Below are positions 62,155 to 64,000 of a DNA stretch of 64,000 nt, one piece after another. The stretch is from contig NZ_LMHW01000012.1 of assembly GCF_001428525.1 (NCBI RefSeq), positions 62,114 through 126,113 on the forward strand. Direction: 5' to 3'. The stretch comes from Flavobacterium sp. Root186. Lineage in GTDB: Bacteria > Bacteroidota > Bacteroidia > Flavobacteriales > Flavobacteriaceae. Positions within the stretch are counted from its first letter, which is position 1; every line of letters starts with the position of its first letter. The notes beneath the pieces are model-generated. The model worked only from the letters and a program-made list of their open reading frames with translations. It was not told the origin of the DNA and did no database searches. Made by a program: the position numbers and the translations under genes.

Positions 62155-64000
62155 TTAAGAATTCAAAATGTATTCTAAATTAGCTTCAATCTCATCATTT
62201 ATATAGCTTTCTTCTAAAAGGGAATCAGATAAAAGCTTTTTATTTTCCTGTAGTTTGATGATTTTTTCTTCTACCGTATTTTTCGAAATAAAACGAATCA
62301 CGTTGACTTTATTTAATTGTCCAATTCGGTGTGCCCTTCCAACTCCTTGCTTTTCTGCAAAAGGATTCCACCACGGATCTAAAAATAAAACATAAGAAGC
62401 CTTCGTAATATTCAAACCAACGCCACCCGCTTTAAGCGAAATAAAAAATAACAAAGGCTCTTCTTTTTCCTGAAACAATTTTACCTGCTGTTCTCTTTTG
62501 CTGGCTGGGGTTTCACCTGTAATTTCACAATAGGCTATTTTGTTTTCCTTGCACCAATCGGTATAAAAATTCAAATTAGTAACAAACGAACTGAAAATGA
62601 TCACTTTCTGTTTTGCTTTGACTAAATTTTCCAGATAATTGGTAACGGCGATATATTTCCCGGAATCAATTTCTGATTCCTGATCTACCATTTTCGGGTG
62701 ATTACTCAACTGTCTTAATTTCATCAGCGTATTAATAATACTGATTTTGTCTGGACTTGAACCATCCATTTTCAATAAAAAGTTACGCGCTTTTGATTTT
62801 TCCTGTTCATATAATTTTTCCTGTTCAGGATCCATTTCGCAATAATAAATCTGCTCTGATAATTCGGGTAAATCTTTTAAAACCTGCTCTTTTGTCCGTC
62901 GTAAAATATAAGGCTGAACCAGGTTTTTTAATTCTGATAGAACGTCTTCATTTTGTTTTTTCTCAATCGGAATTTTAAAATTTTCTGCGAAAAAATTATA
63001 AGTTCCCAAAATGTCCGGATTTATAAACTGCATTTGCGACCATAAATCGTCAAGCGAGTTTTCGATTGGTGTACCACTTAAAGCGATTTTATGTCCCGTA
63101 CTTATTTTATTTATGGCTTTAAAAATCTTAGAATTTTTATTTTTGATGTATTGACTTTCATCCAAAATCAAATAGCGGAAATCATATTTTTCTAAAATTG
63201 AAATATCACGATGAATAATACTGTAACTGGTAAAAATTAAATCTGTTGTTGCCAATCGGCTTGCTAATTGTTTTCTGTCATTACCCACATATTGCATTTT
63301 CGAAAAATGCGGAGTGAACTTTGCAGATTCGTTGTACCAGTTAAAAACCAATGAAGAAGGTAAAACAATCAAGGTTTTAAGCGGTTCTCTTTCTACAGTA
63401 GTTTCATTGGCGAATAAATCAAAATTGGTAGTTTTAGTCGTAAATCCTAATTGTTCCTGAACGGCAACCAGAACGGCCAAAGTCTGCAATGTTTTTCCAA
63501 GTCCCATATCATCTGCAAGACAAGCGCCCAAATTGGAATTAAAATGCCCTAAAAGCCATTTTACACCTTCAATTTGATACGGTCTTAAAGTTGCTTTTAA
63601 TAAATCAGAAGCCACATATTCAGCCTTATACGTTACATCGTCTTTGATTTCGGCAATAGCATCAAGGGCAGTGAAATTACTTTTGCGTAAAAGTAAAGTT
63701 CCGCTTTCTATTTTGGCCAGTTTTGCCAGCGAACTGTATTTGCTGAACCATTCTAACGGAATCAAAAAATAATTTCCATCTGGCAAAGGAAAAAGCCTTT
63801 CTTTACTTTTTATATTCGGAATAATTTCGCTGAAATTAATTGTATATGACCCAATTGTAATGATAATTTTGATGTCAAACCAATCTCCATTTGTGTCTTT
63901 TGATGCAGAAACGGTATGATTTGATGTAATAATTTCTTTGCTTTCAAGTTTTAAATTTTGAATGTTAAAACCTAAACTTTCCAGCTTTTCTTTATTATCA
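62155..64000 (-). CDS. SNF2-family DNA helicase (5' end outside window)
   Basis: The frame stays open to the last base of the window; the apparent TTG start at 63786 is internal, and about 71 more codons (GDWFDIKI, SEIIPNIKSKERLF) precede it. The ATPase has CLADDMGLGKT (Walker A), DESQ in YLILDESQYIKN (motif II), ALSGTPIENSLDDLWSQMQF, and the C-terminal motifs SLKAGGVGLNI and GVGRAHRIGQ. Rapid-type bacterial Swi2/Snf2 helicase. The N-terminal region, possibly with a SWIM zinc finger, is off the window. Confidence 0.9.
   Translation of the reverse strand, partial: DNKEKLESLGFNIQNLKLESKEIITSNHTVSASKDTNGDWFDIKIIITIGSYTINFSEIIPNIKSKERLFPLPDGNYFLIPLEWFSKYSSLAKLAKIESGTLLLRKSNFTALDAIAEIKDDVTYKAEYVASDLLKATLRPYQIEGVKWLLGHFNSNLGACLADDMGLGKTLQTLAVLVAVQEQLGFTTKTTNFDLFANETTVEREPLKTLIVLPSSLVFNWYNESAKFTPHFSKMQYVGNDRKQLASRLATTDLIFTSYSIIHRDISILEKYDFRYLILDESQYIKNKNSKIFKAINKISTGHKIALSGTPIENSLDDLWSQMQFINPDILGTYNFFAENFKIPIEKKQNEDVLSELKNLVQPYILRRTKEQVLKDLPELSEQIYYCEMDPEQEKLYEQEKSKARNFLLKMDGSSPDKISIINTLMKLRQLSNHPKMVDQESEIDSGKYIAVTNYLENLVKAKQKVIIFSSFVTNLNFYTDWCKENKIAYCEITGETPASKREQQVKLFQEKEEPLLFFISLKAGGVGLNITKASYVLFLDPWWNPFAEKQGVGRAHRIGQLNKVNVIRFISKNTVEEKIIKLQENKKLLSDSLLEESYINDEIEANLEYILNS

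Overview
The window looks like a Flavobacterium chromosome (Bacteroidota), probably close to the F. johnsoniae group. The basis is low GC, genes that lack Shine-Dalgarno sequences, many promoters of the flavobacterial TTG / TAnnTTTG type, a type IX secretion (T9SS) cargo with a CHU_C-type C-terminus, a T9SS plug-domain (DUF5103) protein, and a folK-deoxynucleoside kinase fusion. It reads as ordinary core genome: I see no transposase, phage, CRISPR array, plasmid functions or rRNA.

Layout. 1-4.5 kb: tig (5' end outside the window), clpP, clpX, then an L,D-transpeptidase-like lipoprotein. 4.6-8.5 kb: a GlxA-type AraC regulator divergent from six small VOC and SRPBCC genes. 8.7-14.3 kb: serB, a GH3-family protein, a DUF2797 protein and a GT9 glycosyltransferase. 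14.3-25.3 kb: AsmA-like protein, secreted alpha/beta hydrolase, sppA, folK-dNK fusion, a large secreted LRR/C-type-lectin protein, a SpoU methyltransferase and a DUF1573 protein. 25.5-29.4 kb: mutS (TTG start), tRNA-Gly(GCC), tRNA-Leu(UAA), a YegP-like protein and a heptad-repeat lipoprotein. 29.7-34.7 kb: envelope and lipid genes (waaA, DegT aminotransferase, galE, fabD, DUF983). 34.9-37.2 kb: AraC regulator, YceI protein and pirin. 38-42.7 kb: an XRE/IrrE/DUF2083 regulator of RamB/ScfR architecture divergent from aceB-aceA (glyoxylate shunt). 42.8-52.3 kb: purT, a small Cys protein, a Crp/Fnr regulator, U32 peptidase, DUF2383 protein, aminotransferase, desaturase, rsmG and an unknown gene. 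52.6-64 kb: pruA, the four-gene ligase-associated DNA repair cluster (exonuclease, ATP-dependent ligase, Lhr-like helicase, PdeM), apaG, the DUF5103 protein and a SNF2 helicase cut by the window end.

The least explained content is between the genes. There are several families of short interspersed palindromic elements: a REP-like family with five copies, a MITE-like element with perfect 24-bp inverted ends, and others. There is also a recurrent class of tracts built of roughly 8-bp units, usually as inverted pairs near gene ends and often ending just before a start codon. Two regulatory signals also stand out. A 21-bp identical sequence containing a 16-bp near-palindrome sits at the same distance from the -7 box of both the YceI and pirin genes. 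A perfect 14-bp palindrome lies between the divergent promoters of the RamB-like regulator and aceB.
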